Shown here in pieces: positions 27,264-35,912 of a DNA stretch of 50,871 nucleotides (position 1 is the first letter of the stretch; each line of letters opens with the position of its first letter). The stretch is from Acidobacteriota bacterium (GTDB lineage Bacteria; Acidobacteriota; Vicinamibacteria; Vicinamibacterales; UBA823). The notes under the pieces were generated by a model. The model was given only the letters and a program-made list of their open reading frames with translations. It was not told the origin of the DNA and did not search any database. The position numbers were made by a program, and so were the translations under genes. Where the stretch lies: positions 1 to 50,871 of the forward strand of contig PCAK01000021.1 of the NCBI GenBank assembly GCA_002730525.1, written 5' to 3'.

Positions 27264-27917
27264 CTAACCCCACCACTCGACGCGCTGGCGCTCCGGCCGC
27301 CGGAAGAAGAAGATCGACGCTCCGCCCGCGACGAAGCCGGCCACGTGGGCCCAGAATGCGATGCCACCGCCCGTCGGCGTGAGCGATCCGAGTCCGGCGA
27401 CCAGCTGCATCAGGAACCAGATTCCGAGAAAATAGATCGTCGGCAGTTCGATGACGTCCCAGACGATGATGAGCGGAATGAGGGTGAGGACGCGTGACCT
27501 GGGGAACAGGACGAAGTACGCGCCCATCACGCCGGCAATGGCTCCGCTGGCGCCCACCATCGGGATCGCCGAGTTCGGAGCCGACCACGCCTGCACCAGG
27601 GCCGCGGCGATGCCGCACATCAGGTAGAAGACCAGGTAGCGCCCGTGGCCGATCCGATCCTCGACGTTGTCGCCGAATATCCACAGGTAGAGCATGTTGC
27701 TAAGAAAGTGCAGCCAGCCGCCGTGCAGGAACATCGACGTCACGAGCGTCGCCACCTGGAACGACGCCGGGATCAGGCCGAAGAACCGGATGAAGGCTTC
27801 CTGCGCGCCAGGACCGAGCGAGACTTGGTAGGCGAAGACCAGCGCGTTCAGCGCGATCAGGAGCATCGTGACGAACGGCGTCGTGCGCGACGGAATGACG
27901 TCCCGCAGCGGGATCAT
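27264..27917 (-). CDS. rhomboid-family intramembrane serine protease
   Basis: Rhomboids cleave transmembrane substrates inside the lipid bilayer. This 217-residue protein has six or seven hydrophobic helices. With numbering from the alternative GTG one codon upstream, the catalytic Ser125 lies in VGASGAIAGVMGAY, the catalytic His192 in FWAHVAGFVAGG, and the HGGWLHFLSNMLYLWIFG loop carries the oxyanion asparagine and histidine. All catalytic residues are intact. The ATG at 27917 is favoured because a TATACT box lies 6 bases upstream, but the GTG at 27920 is possible. It converges on the large VWA operon. Confidence 0.93.
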   Translation of the reverse strand: MIPLRDVIPSRTTPFVTMLLIALNALVFAYQVSLGPGAQEAFIRFFGLIPASFQVATLVTSMFLHGGWLHFLSNMLYLWIFGDNVEDRIGHGRYLVFYLMCGIAAALVQAWSAPNSAIPMVGASGAIAGVMGAYFVLFPRSRVLTLIPLIIVWDVIELPTIYFLGIWFLMQLVAGLGSLTPTGGGIAFWAHVAGFVAGGASIFFFRRPERQRVEWWG

Positions 27918-27923
27918 CACCTG

Positions 27924-27929
27924 AGTATA
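27924..27929 (-). promoter_or_regulatory. -10 box of a probable leaderless promoter for the rhomboid gene
   Basis: The minus strand reads TATACT, 6 bases, then the ATG at 27917, predicting a transcript that begins at the start codon. The same bases read TATAGC on the plus strand and might also serve the divergent zinc-ribbon gene. Confidence 0.42.
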
Positions 27930-27967
27930 GCGGAGGGCATTGCCGGTCCCGGGCGGGAGCGCGGCGG

Positions 27968-28231
27968 ATGATCTGCACGAACTGTGGCACGGAGATCGCC
28001 GAACGGGCGCTCATCTGTTTCCGCTGCGGCGTGGCGACGGCGCAATCGGTCAGGCGGCCGCCGAAACCACGACGTCGGCGGTGGGCGCTGGCCGTCGTGA
28101 GCGCGGTCGGTCTGGCGAGTGCCGGCGCCGCTCTTGGCGGGTGGGTGGCGCCCGGGGTACCGCACCTGGCGGCCTGGGCCATCGTGGGATTGGCGCTGAC
28201 GGGGTTGGTCTTTGGTCTGATTCGGCGCTGA
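27968..28231 (+). CDS. small zinc-ribbon membrane protein
   Basis: An 87-residue protein. The N-terminus is a zinc ribbon of the zinc_ribbon_2 type with two CxxC pairs (CTNC and CFRC, residues 3-20). A basic linker PPKPRRRR and two transmembrane helices (about 40-60 and 67-84) follow. Such proteins are widespread but uncharacterised; the ribbon should face the cytoplasm. It is divergent from the rhomboid and not obviously coupled to the downstream phosphatase. Confidence 0.8.
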   Translation: MICTNCGTEIAERALICFRCGVATAQSVRRPPKPRRRRWALAVVSAVGLASAGAALGGWVAPGVPHLAAWAIVGLALTGLVFGLIRR

Positions 28232-28254
28232 AGCGGCGGTGACGGCGCGCCCGA

Positions 28255-28284
28255 TTGCCGCCGCCGCGGGCGATACGCTAACAT
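28255..28284 (+). promoter_or_regulatory. promoter of the FHA-GAF-PP2C gene
   Basis: TTGCCG (28255-28260), 18 bases and TAACAT (28279-28284) resemble a sigma-70 promoter and predict a leader of about 26 bases before the ATG at 28317. The match is moderate. Confidence 0.4.
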
Positions 28285-28316
28285 GACGTTTCCGATGACC
28301 CAGTGGACGGCGATCG

Positions 28317-29930
28317 ATGGCTGACGCGCGGCTGGAAGTGACCGACGCGCTCGGGCGGCGGATCGTCCCGATCGACAAGGCGGAGTTTTCGCTCGGCCGG
28401 CGCGACACCAACGATCTACGCCTACAGGGATCGGAAGTGTCGCGTGACCACGCTGTCATCGTGCGCAAGGACGACGCCTTCTTCGTGAAGGATTGCGAGT
28501 CGCGCTATGGCACCTACGTCAACGACGACGTCTCCGGAGACCACGTACTGGAGCACGGCGACCAGATTCGCCTCGGGCGCGGCGGTGGCGCCGAGATCAT
28601 CTTCCTGGTGCAGGATGCTGAGACGGGGCCCGATCGAAATACGATGACGGCGGTCACGGATTTCCGGCATATCGCGGCGCTGCTCGAAGGTCTGCACGCA
28701 CTCGGTTCGGGCCGGGTGCTGGACGATGTCCTCTCGATGGTGATGGACTCCGCGATCACAGTCAGCGGCGCGGAGCGGGGCTTCATCATGCTGGCCAGCG
28801 ACGAGGGCCAACTGGAGTTCAAACTCGGTCGCGGGCGCGACCGGGCCGCCCTGGCGGGGTCGAAGTTCGAGACCAGCCGGAAGATTCCCGAGGAGGTCTT
28901 CGCGACGGGAGAACCCCGGGTCGAGGTCGACCTGATGGACGGTGACCTGGCCAACGTGCACATGGGTACGGTCGCGCTTGGAATCCGCAACGTGCTCTGT
29001 GTGCCGCTCAAGCTGGTGCGTTACGTCGACGAGGCGCATTCGCTCGAGGAACAGAAGCGGATCGGCGTGCTCTACCTCGACTCGCGCGACAAGGGCACGC
29101 TGACGTCGACTTCGACCTTGCAGGCGCTGGACACCCTGGCGACCGAGGCCGCCGTCGCGATCGAGAACGCCAGGCTGTACCGAGCCACGCTCGAGAAGGC
29201 GGAGCTCGATCAGGAGATGCGTATCGCGGCCGAGATCCAGCAGGCGCTGCTGCCGCGAGCCGCGCCCACGGCGAAGTACTTTGAGGCCTCGGCGGTCATG
29301 GAGGCGTGCCGGTCGATTGGCGGCGACTTCTTCGACTACGTCGACTTCCCGGACGGCTCGTTCGGGTTCGCGCTCGGCGACGTGGCCGGCAAGGGGCCGC
29401 CGGCGGCGCTGCTGGCCGCCATGCTGCAGGGCATGCTCTCGGCACAGGCCTACATGGCCCACGGGCCGGCCGAGACGATCGCCAGAGTGAATCAGGCGTT
29501 GTTCCGGCGGGCGGTCGAGGCGCGGTTCGTGACGCTGCTCTACGGCGTCCTGCGGCCCGATGGCCACCTGACCTATTGCAACGCCGGACACAATCCACCG
29601 TTCCTCGTTGGGTCGAGCGGCGTTCACCGGCTGGAGACGGGCGGTCTGATCGTCGGGCTGTTCGGCGGCGCCGAGTTCGAGCAGGAAATCCTGCAGCTGC
29701 AGGCGGGCGACGTGCTGGTGGTGTTCACGGACGGCGTGTCCGAGGTGCTCAGCAAGGATGGCGAGGAGTTCGGCGACGATCGGATCCTCGAGGCGATTCG
29801 CGCCAATCAAGATGCCTCGACGCAGGCGATGCTCGAGGCGGTGTTCGAGAGCGTTGCCGAGTTCACGATCGGCGCCGAGCAGAACGACGACATGACCGCC
29901 ATGGTCGTTCGCTATCTCGGTGACGGTTAG
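28317..29930 (+). CDS. FHA-GAF-PP2C (SpoIIE/RsbU-type) serine phosphatase
   Basis: A 537-residue soluble signalling protein. Residues 5-100 form an FHA domain that binds phosphothreonine (FSLGRRDTNDLRLQG and VSRDHAVI). Residues 125-290 form a GAF sensor domain. Residues 300-535 form a PPM/SpoIIE phosphatase domain. Metal-binding aspartates are intact in GGDFFDYVDF, LGDVAGKGPPAALLAAML, VVFTDGVSEVL and QNDDMTAMVVR, and AAEIQQALLPR is the typical linker helix. RsbU-type phosphatases dephosphorylate anti-anti-sigma factors; no such partner is in the window, so the target is unknown. The FHA domain suggests input from a Ser/Thr kinase. Confidence 0.94.
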   Translation: MADARLEVTDALGRRIVPIDKAEFSLGRRDTNDLRLQGSEVSRDHAVIVRKDDAFFVKDCESRYGTYVNDDVSGDHVLEHGDQIRLGRGGGAEIIFLVQDAETGPDRNTMTAVTDFRHIAALLEGLHALGSGRVLDDVLSMVMDSAITVSGAERGFIMLASDEGQLEFKLGRGRDRAALAGSKFETSRKIPEEVFATGEPRVEVDLMDGDLANVHMGTVALGIRNVLCVPLKLVRYVDEAHSLEEQKRIGVLYLDSRDKGTLTSTSTLQALDTLATEAAVAIENARLYRATLEKAELDQEMRIAAEIQQALLPRAAPTAKYFEASAVMEACRSIGGDFFDYVDFPDGSFGFALGDVAGKGPPAALLAAMLQGMLSAQAYMAHGPAETIARVNQALFRRAVEARFVTLLYGVLRPDGHLTYCNAGHNPPFLVGSSGVHRLETGGLIVGLFGGAEFEQEILQLQAGDVLVVFTDGVSEVLSKDGEEFGDDRILEAIRANQDASTQAMLEAVFESVAEFTIGAEQNDDMTAMVVRYLGDG

Positions 29931-29963
29931 CCCGGCTCAGGCCGGCGTCCCCCCGAGCGCCAT

Positions 29964-31193
29964 ATGCATCGGCTGATTCACGACTGGAACACGACGAACC
30001 CCACACCGATCCCGTCGCGGGTCGTGCTGAACGACGAGACGCTGCGTGACGGTCTCCAGTCGCCGTCGGTCACCACCCCCTCGATCGAGCAGAAGATCGA
30101 GATCCTCCAGTTGATCGACGCGCTCGGCATCGAGTCCGTCGCCCTCGGGCTGCCGGGTGCTGGGCCGCAGGTCGCGCGCGACGTCGAGCTGCTGGCCCGC
30201 GAGATTGTCAGCGCCAAGCTGTCGGTGCGGCCCAATTGCCCTGCGCGCACGACGCGCGCCGATATCGAGCCGATCGCGGAGATCTCGCAACGCGTCGGGC
30301 TGCCGATCGAGTGCTGCACGTTCATCGGGTCGAGCCCGATCCGCCGCTACACGGAGGATTGGTCGCTCGATCGCCTCCTCGCGTACACGGAGGAGGCGAT
30401 CGGGTTCGCCGTCGGCGAGGGGCTGCCGGTCATGTTCGTGACCGAGGACACCACCCGTGCCGATCCCGAGACGCTTCGCGCGCTCTATGCGACGGCGATC
30501 CGAGCGGGCGCGTCGCGGGTCTGTGTCGCCGATACGGTCGGGCACGCCACACCGGATGGTACGCGCGCCGTCGTCCGGTTCGTCTGCGACGTCGCGGCCG
30601 AGTGCGGCGATGGGGTGGAGGTGGACTGGCACGGCCATCGTGACCGGGACATGTCCGTCTGCAACAGCCTGTTCGCCCTGGAAGCTGGTGCGACGCGCGT
30701 GCACGCCGCCGCGCTCGGCATCGGTGAACGCGTCGGCAACACGCCGATGGACCTGCTGCTGGTGAATCTGGTCTTGCTCGGCTGGATCAACCGCGACCTC
30801 GGGCGGCTCTCCGACTACTGCCGAGCGGTGGCGCTCGCGTGTGACGTCGAGATTCCGACGAACTATCCGGTCATGGGCGCCGATGCCTACCGGACGGCGA
30901 CCGGCGTCCATGCGGCGGCGGTCATCAAGGCGCTGCACAAGGCCGATCCGGATCTGGCCGACGCCGTATACTCAGGCGTGCCGGCGCGGCTCGTCGGCCG
31001 GGAGCAGACGATCGACGTGGGCCCGATGTCGGGCCGCTCGAACGTCGTGTTCTGGTTCGAACGGCACGGCGTGCCGGTCACCGATGAAGCGGTGGACCGC
31101 GTGTTCGCGGGCGCCAAGTCGGCGAGCCGGGTGTTGAGTGATTCGGAGGTCGAAGCGCTGATTGCTGCCGAGCCCGACGGTCAAGCCAAGTGA
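29964..31193 (+). CDS. DRE-TIM metallolyase-family enzyme (isopropylmalate/homocitrate synthase-like)
   Basis: A 409-residue TIM-barrel enzyme of the family that condenses acetyl-CoA with 2-oxo acids or cleaves HMG-CoA. The N-terminal motif LNDETLRDGLQSP (about 22-34) is part-way between the RDGEQ of isopropylmalate synthase and the RDGLQ of HMG-CoA lyase. The metal-binding HxH appears as DWHGHRDRDM. The segment GERVGNTPMDLLL is typical of the synthase branch. There is no C-terminal LeuA allosteric domain. The last 100 residues resemble the post-barrel region of homocitrate/isopropylmalate synthases (GVHAAAVIKAL, GPMSGRSNVVFWFERHG). The exact substrate cannot be read from sequence. It stands alone. 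Confidence 0.82.
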   Translation: MHRLIHDWNTTNPTPIPSRVVLNDETLRDGLQSPSVTTPSIEQKIEILQLIDALGIESVALGLPGAGPQVARDVELLAREIVSAKLSVRPNCPARTTRADIEPIAEISQRVGLPIECCTFIGSSPIRRYTEDWSLDRLLAYTEEAIGFAVGEGLPVMFVTEDTTRADPETLRALYATAIRAGASRVCVADTVGHATPDGTRAVVRFVCDVAAECGDGVEVDWHGHRDRDMSVCNSLFALEAGATRVHAAALGIGERVGNTPMDLLLVNLVLLGWINRDLGRLSDYCRAVALACDVEIPTNYPVMGADAYRTATGVHAAAVIKALHKADPDLADAVYSGVPARLVGREQTIDVGPMSGRSNVVFWFERHGVPVTDEAVDRVFAGAKSASRVLSDSEVEALIAAEPDGQAK

Positions 31194-31249
31194 GTTCTGG
31201 GGTCCGGCGCGCCGCTTCCGAGCCTGACATCTTCTGACAACGAGCGGAT

Positions 31250-31316
31250 CGGACCTCGTGTGTGGGCGAGGTCCGTCGAGAATCACGAGCCCGGCGTAGG
31301 GTCAGGGCTCACGATT
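31250..31316 (+). other. two tandem hairpins in front of the outer-membrane protein gene
   Basis: The first is a perfect 9-bp inverted repeat, CGGACCTCG (31250-31258) and CGAGGTCCG (31267-31275). The second is an imperfect 12-bp repeat, AATCACGAGCCC (31281-31292) and GGGCTCACGATT (31305-31316) with a 2-by-2 internal loop. The second stem ends 15 bases before the ATG. Neither is followed by a T-tract, so leader structure or attenuation is more likely than simple termination of the upstream gene. Confidence 0.45.
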
Positions 31317-31331
31317 CGTTCGAGGAGCGGT

Positions 31332-32120
31332 ATGCGTGGAGCAGTGCGAGGCGTGCGGGGATTCGTGCGACTGGCCGCCGGTTGCGGAGTGATGCTGGCC
31401 GGCACCGGCATCGCCGGCGCTCAGACGTCTGACCTCGTGACCGATCGGCCCGACTCGACCGAGTCAGCGACGGTCGTCGGTAGGGGCTTGGTGCAGGTCG
31501 AGACCGGCTATCTCTTCGCCAGCACGGACGACGTGGGCGGCTACGAAGTGCCGGGCACGCTGGTGCGTGTCGGTCTCGGGGGGCGGACGGAACTTCGGCT
31601 CGGCCATGGCGGTGTCGTCGGGAGCGAGGGTCGTCATGGCTGGAGCGACAGCACGCTGGGCATCAAGGTCAATCTGATCGAGCAGGCGGACGGCTGGAGG
31701 CCGGAGTTGGCCGTGCTGGGTGGGCTGTCGCTCCCAACCGGTGAGACCGGCTTCTCGAGCGACGGCGTCGACCCGTCGTTTCTCGTCGTATTCGCGCACG
31801 AAGTGTCGGAGCGGGTCTCCGTCGGCTACAACCTCGGCGCGGCGTGGGAGTCGTCACCCGAGCAAGCCGACCGCGACGCGGCGGTGGTGTACTCGTTGGC
31901 GGTCGGGATCGGACTGACCGAGCGCCTGGGCACATTCGTCGAGCTGTTCGGCGACCAGCCGGCGAGGGAGCAGATCGACGCCGGCCTGTCACTGGACGGT
32001 GGGTTCACGGTTCTGCTGACCCCGCTGGTCCAACTCGACGTCTTCGTCGGCACCGGCCTCCACGGGTCGGTCGACGATGTCTTCGTGGGGACGGGGCTGA
32101 GCTTCCGCTTGCCCCGGTGA
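31332..32120 (+). CDS. outer-membrane beta-barrel transporter-like protein
   Basis: A 262-residue protein with a signal peptide (about 1-30, ending GIAGAQ) and alternating amphipathic strands through to a C-terminal FRLPR. The opening after cleavage, TDRPDSTESATVVGRGLVQVETGY, is the usual start of the transporter/MetA-pathway outer-membrane family (PF13557-like). The ATG at 31332 has GAGGAGCGG directly upstream, which rules out the longer frame from 31260. It ends 7 bases from the convergent citrate synthase. Substrate unknown. Confidence 0.8.
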   Translation: MRGAVRGVRGFVRLAAGCGVMLAGTGIAGAQTSDLVTDRPDSTESATVVGRGLVQVETGYLFASTDDVGGYEVPGTLVRVGLGGRTELRLGHGGVVGSEGRHGWSDSTLGIKVNLIEQADGWRPELAVLGGLSLPTGETGFSSDGVDPSFLVVFAHEVSERVSVGYNLGAAWESSPEQADRDAAVVYSLAVGIGLTERLGTFVELFGDQPAREQIDAGLSLDGGFTVLLTPLVQLDVFVGTGLHGSVDDVFVGTGLSFRLPR

Positions 32121-32127
32121 ATACCGG

Positions 32128-33414
32128 CTACCGGCGCTTCTCCCTTGGCACGTAGTCGCGCTGCGCGGCGCCGGTGTAGATCTGCCGCGGCCGCGTGATG
32201 CGCTGCTCCTCGTCGAGCAGCATCTCTTCCCACTGAGCGATCCAGCCGACAGTTCTGGGGATGGCGAACAGCACTGGGAACATGTCGGGCTGGAATCCCA
32301 TCGCCTCGTAGATCAAGCCCGAGTAGAAGTCGACGTTCGGATACAGGCGCCGCTCGACGAAGTAGTCGTCCTGCAGGGCGATCCGCTCCAGTTCGAGCGC
32401 GATCTGCAGCCTGGGGTTATGCCCGGTCACGGCGAAGACGAGATCGGCGATCCGCTTGATGATCTTGGCGCGCGGGTCGTACGACTTGTAGACACGGTGA
32501 CCAAAGCCCATGAGCCGCCGCTCGCCGCTCTTGACGCTCTCGATCACCTTCGGCACGTTCTCGATCGAGCCAATCTCCGACAGCATCCGGAGCACCGCTT
32601 CGTTCGCGCCGCCATGCAGCGGTCCGTAGAGGGCCGCCGCCGCGCCCGTCAGGGCGGAGTACGGGTCGGAATGCGCGCTGCCGATGGTTCGCATGGCGCT
32701 CGTGCTGCAATTCTGCTCGTGGTCGGCGTGCAGGATGAAGAGCACGTCGAGCGCCCGCTCAAGCACCGGATTCGGCTGATACTTCAGCTCGGCCATCTTG
32801 AACAGCATGTTCAGGAAGTTTCCGGTGAAGCTCAGCTCGTTGTCGGGCTGCACGTAGGGTCGGCCCTGACTGTGGCGATAGGCGTAGGCTGCGATGCTCG
32901 GAACCTTGGCGATGAGACGCAGGGTCTGGGTGCGTCGTGAGTCCTCGCTGAAGATGTCCTTGGCGTCGGGATAGAACGTCGAGAGCGCGCCGACGGTGCT
33001 GAGGAATATGCCCATCGGATGGGCGTCGTACCGGAACCCGTCCATGAACTTCTTCATGTTCTCGTGCAGCATCGTGTGGGTCGCGACCTTCGTCTTCCAC
33101 TTGGTCAGCTGCGCCGCGGTGGGTAGCTCGCCCGCCAACAGGAGATAGGCGGTTTCGAGGAAGTCGCTGTGCTCGGCGAGTTGCTCGATCGGATAGCCGC
33201 GGTACAGCAGGATGCCGCGGTCGCCATCGATGTTGGTGATCCGGCTGACGCAGCTCGCGGTGTTCACCAGCGCCGGGTCGTAGGTCTTGAGCCCGAAGTC
33301 GTCCGCGTCGGTCTTGATCTGGCGGAGGTCCATGGCGCGCACGGCGCCGCGCTCGATCGGCACCTCGTACTGCTTGCCGGTGCGGTTGTCGGTAATCGTC
33401 AGGGTGTTAGGCAT
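32128..33414 (-). CDS. gltA: citrate synthase
   Basis: Citrate synthase condenses oxaloacetate and acetyl-CoA at the entry of the TCA cycle. This 428-residue protein is full length for the type II (GltA) group. The catalytic residues are His267 in PLHGGANE, His306 in MGFGHRVYK and Asp362 in PNVDFYSG, with spacing equal or close to that of the E. coli enzyme. The N-terminal beta domain of GltA is present. The ATG has a GGAG site upstream. It is 45 bases downstream of glgE on the same strand and may also have its own promoter. Confidence 0.96.
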   Translation of the reverse strand: MPNTLTITDNRTGKQYEVPIERGAVRAMDLRQIKTDADDFGLKTYDPALVNTASCVSRITNIDGDRGILLYRGYPIEQLAEHSDFLETAYLLLAGELPTAAQLTKWKTKVATHTMLHENMKKFMDGFRYDAHPMGIFLSTVGALSTFYPDAKDIFSEDSRRTQTLRLIAKVPSIAAYAYRHSQGRPYVQPDNELSFTGNFLNMLFKMAELKYQPNPVLERALDVLFILHADHEQNCSTSAMRTIGSAHSDPYSALTGAAAALYGPLHGGANEAVLRMLSEIGSIENVPKVIESVKSGERRLMGFGHRVYKSYDPRAKIIKRIADLVFAVTGHNPRLQIALELERIALQDDYFVERRLYPNVDFYSGLIYEAMGFQPDMFPVLFAIPRTVGWIAQWEEMLLDEEQRITRPRQIYTGAAQRDYVPREKRR

Positions 33415-33459
33415 GAGGCTCCAGGGGCACGAGTCCGGATCGTCGACCGCCGTGCAGTC

Positions 33460-35535
33460 TTATTGTAGGACCTTCCGGCGCGAGCGGTCGAGCGGTGGCT
33501 CGACCGGCGCGATCCGCCAGACTCTGGCCGGGCGAACGGTGGGATCGATCTCCACCGTCTGACGTGCACCGTGCCAGACCGCGGAACTGCCGTCCAGGAG
33601 GTCGTCGGCGATTAGGGCACGGTCCGCGGCGATGGCCCACGCCTCCCGGGGAATCTCGATCGTCGCCGTGCGGACGCGTCCCGGGTCGAGAGCGACGGCG
33701 ACGCAGACGATGTCGCGTCGGTCGCCGGACACCTTGCTGTAGCAGATGACCGTGTCATCGTCGGTCTCGTGGAACCGGAGGCCGGCATCGGTCTGTAGCG
33801 CCGGATGCGCGCGCCGGATCCGATTGAGCGCGGTCAAGAGCGGCTTGATGTGCCCCGGCCGGTTCCAATCGCGGACCCGATACTCGAACTTCTCCGAATG
33901 CTGGTACTCCTCGCGCCCAGGGATCGCCTCGTTGTCGCACAGTTCGAACCCGCTGTACATCCCGTAGCTGGCGCCCAGCGTGGCGGCCAGGACCAGGCGG
34001 AGCTCGAAGGCCTGACGGCCGCCCGTCTGCAGGCAGGTCGGCAGCACGTCGGGGGTGTTCACGAAGAGATTGGGGCGGAGATACTCGCGGGTTGGCGCCG
34101 CCGCCAGTTCCTCGAGGTGCGAGGTCAATTCGAACTTGGAGTGACGCCAGAGAAAGTAGGTGTACGACTGCGAGAACCCCAGCTTGGCAAGCCGGAGCAT
34201 CACTTTCTGCCGCGTGAAGGCTTCGGCCAGAAAGACGACGTCGGGGTGATCGCGCCGGACCGTGGCGAGTAGCCACTCCCAGAACGCGAACGGTTTGGTG
34301 TGGGGGTTGTCCACCCGGAAGATGCGGACGCCCCGCCCGATCCAGAACGCGACGATCCGGTGTAGTTCGGCATACAGGCTCGGCGCACTCAACCCGTCGA
34401 ACCGGAACGGACAGATGTCGTCGTAGCGCTTCGGCGGATTCTCACCCCGCCGGAGCGTCCCGTCAGCCCGGCGAGGAAACCACTCCGGATGTTCGCGCAC
34501 GTACGGATGATCGGGTGAGCAGTGGAAGGCCAGGTCGAGCGCGATCTCCAGGCCGAGGTCGCGCGCGGACGCCACGAACCGATCGAAGTCCGCGAGAGTT
34601 CCCAGGCCCGGCTCGACGGCGAAGTGTCCACCGGCCGGTCCCCCGATGGCCCACGGACTGCCAGGGTCGCCGGCCGCGGCCGGCCGGTCGCCACCGCGCC
34701 CCTTGCGATCGGTGATGCCGATCGGATGAATCGGCGGCAGATAGACGACGTCGAACCCCATGGCCGCGATGTCGGGCAGGCGAGCCGCGGCGTCGCCGAA
34801 CGTCGCGCTGCGCGTGGCATCGGTGCCGGCCGAACGGGGGAACATCTCGTACCACGCGCCGAATCTCGCCCGCGAGCGCTCGACGTGCACCCGGTGCGGC
34901 GCGCTGGTCGCCACGCCGTGGTGGGGCGGAATCCGCGCCATGCGGCTCCGCAACTCGTCGGCGAGGCCGGCGGTGACTCTGGCGCCGGTCGGGCCCGGCG
35001 CCTCCAGCAGACGTGCCCGCGCGTCCAGCCAGGTCACGTCGTGTCGGGCGGTGCGCGTGAGGGCGTCGCGGATGACGACGGCGCCGTCTTGAAGATCGCG
35101 ATCGGTGACTCGATCGGTCGCATGGCGCGCGCGGACGGCCTTGCGCCACGTGCCGAAGTCGTCGATCCAGGCGGCGACGATGAACTCGTGGGTGCCGAGG
35201 GTGTCGACGGTGAACTCGGCGGCCCAGCGATCGTTCGAGAGCCGCCGCATGCCGACCTCCGACCACGGTGTCGTGGCACGGGAGGTGTCGCCCGCGTGTC
35301 GATGCCTGACCACGGCGCCGATCGCGTCGTGCGAGTCGGTGAAGATGTCGGCCGTGACCTCGACGCGATCCCCGGCGATCCGCTTGACTGGATAGCGGCC
35401 GCCGTCGACGGCCGGTGCGACCGTCTCGATGACGACCCGAGGGGTGCTGGTCGGCGACGCCGTTGCCGGCGGGCTCGCCGTCCCCACCACTGGCGCCGGC
35501 GCGAGGGCTCGAGGCGATGAATCCGATAGCGTCAC
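33460..35535 (-). CDS. glgE: alpha-1,4-glucan:maltose-1-phosphate maltosyltransferase
   Basis: GlgE extends alpha-1,4-glucans using maltose 1-phosphate. The 691-residue protein shows the GlgE layout: an N-terminal helical/beta domain with VEVTADIFTDSHD and RHDVTWLD, then the GH13-type barrel. The predicted nucleophile is Asp409 in FRVDNPHTKPF and the acid/base is Glu438 in FLAEAFTRQKV; the 29-residue spacing equals that of the characterised Streptomyces enzyme. Also present are YFLWRHSKFEL and a C-terminal beta domain. The first 33 residues are a low-complexity Pro/Ala/Thr stretch. The GTG start overlaps the stop of the restored FmdB frame (GTGA). No other GlgE-pathway gene (treS, mak, glgB) is in the window. 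Confidence 0.95.
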   Translation of the reverse strand: MTLSDSSPRALAPAPVVGTASPPATASPTSTPRVVIETVAPAVDGGRYPVKRIAGDRVEVTADIFTDSHDAIGAVVRHRHAGDTSRATTPWSEVGMRRLSNDRWAAEFTVDTLGTHEFIVAAWIDDFGTWRKAVRARHATDRVTDRDLQDGAVVIRDALTRTARHDVTWLDARARLLEAPGPTGARVTAGLADELRSRMARIPPHHGVATSAPHRVHVERSRARFGAWYEMFPRSAGTDATRSATFGDAAARLPDIAAMGFDVVYLPPIHPIGITDRKGRGGDRPAAAGDPGSPWAIGGPAGGHFAVEPGLGTLADFDRFVASARDLGLEIALDLAFHCSPDHPYVREHPEWFPRRADGTLRRGENPPKRYDDICPFRFDGLSAPSLYAELHRIVAFWIGRGVRIFRVDNPHTKPFAFWEWLLATVRRDHPDVVFLAEAFTRQKVMLRLAKLGFSQSYTYFLWRHSKFELTSHLEELAAAPTREYLRPNLFVNTPDVLPTCLQTGGRQAFELRLVLAATLGASYGMYSGFELCDNEAIPGREEYQHSEKFEYRVRDWNRPGHIKPLLTALNRIRRAHPALQTDAGLRFHETDDDTVICYSKVSGDRRDIVCVAVALDPGRVRTATIEIPREAWAIAADRALIADDLLDGSSAVWHGARQTVEIDPTVRPARVWRIAPVEPPLDRSRRKVLQ
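33462..33467 (-). promoter_or_regulatory. possible internal promoter for gltA
   Basis: TACAAT on the minus strand overlaps the last codons of glgE, with TCGACC 18 bases upstream. It would give a leader of about 40 bases for gltA. The -35 match is weak. Confidence 0.35.
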
Positions 35536-35898
35536 AGACCGCCCGCGTCGTCGTCCGAGTCCGCGCCGCCGTCGGACGCCAACGTTTCGTCCATCGCCTG
35601 GTCGAACTCGCTGCCGAATTCGTCGCCCATGTCACGGCTCATCTTCATTCATGAAGGCAGCCGCGCTCTTCGGGTCGTTCTGATCGACGCCTTCGGCCGA
35701 TGCCGATGCCGACGCCGACGCGGCGAGTGCTTCCATGCGAGCGTCATCGCCCCTGGGGGTCGCGAATCGGGAGACCAGCCGTTCGAGCCGGTCGCTACCG
35801 CAGTGGCGACAGCGCACCTCCCCGGTCCGGTCGCGGTTCATGACGAGCGCGTTCGTCTGGCGACGGCACGCGCCGCAGCGGAACTCGTAGATCGGCAT
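35532..35898 (-). pseudogene. FmdB-family zinc-ribbon regulator, frameshifted near its end
   Basis: FmdB-type proteins are small zinc-ribbon proteins of uncertain regulatory role. The N-terminus has the two Cys pairs (CGAC and CRHC, residues 8-33) after MPIYEFRC. As read, the frame stops after 88 residues (AAAFMNEDEP). One base inserted near 35647 explains this. Without it the frame continues FMKKMSRDMGDEFG, as in family members, through an acidic tail to a TGA at 35534-35532. That TGA overlaps the GTG start of glgE, so the restored frame is clearly the ancestral one. The shortened product keeps the zinc ribbon and might work. A TATGAT box lies 8 bases before the ATG. Confidence 0.82.
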
Positions 35899-35906
35899 CG
35901 CACGCC

Positions 35907-35912
35907 ATCATA
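35907..35912 (-). promoter_or_regulatory. -10 box of a probable leaderless promoter for fmdB-glgE
   Basis: TATGAT on the minus strand, then 8 bases, then the ATG at 35898. No ribosome binding site and no clear -35 box are present. Confidence 0.45.
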
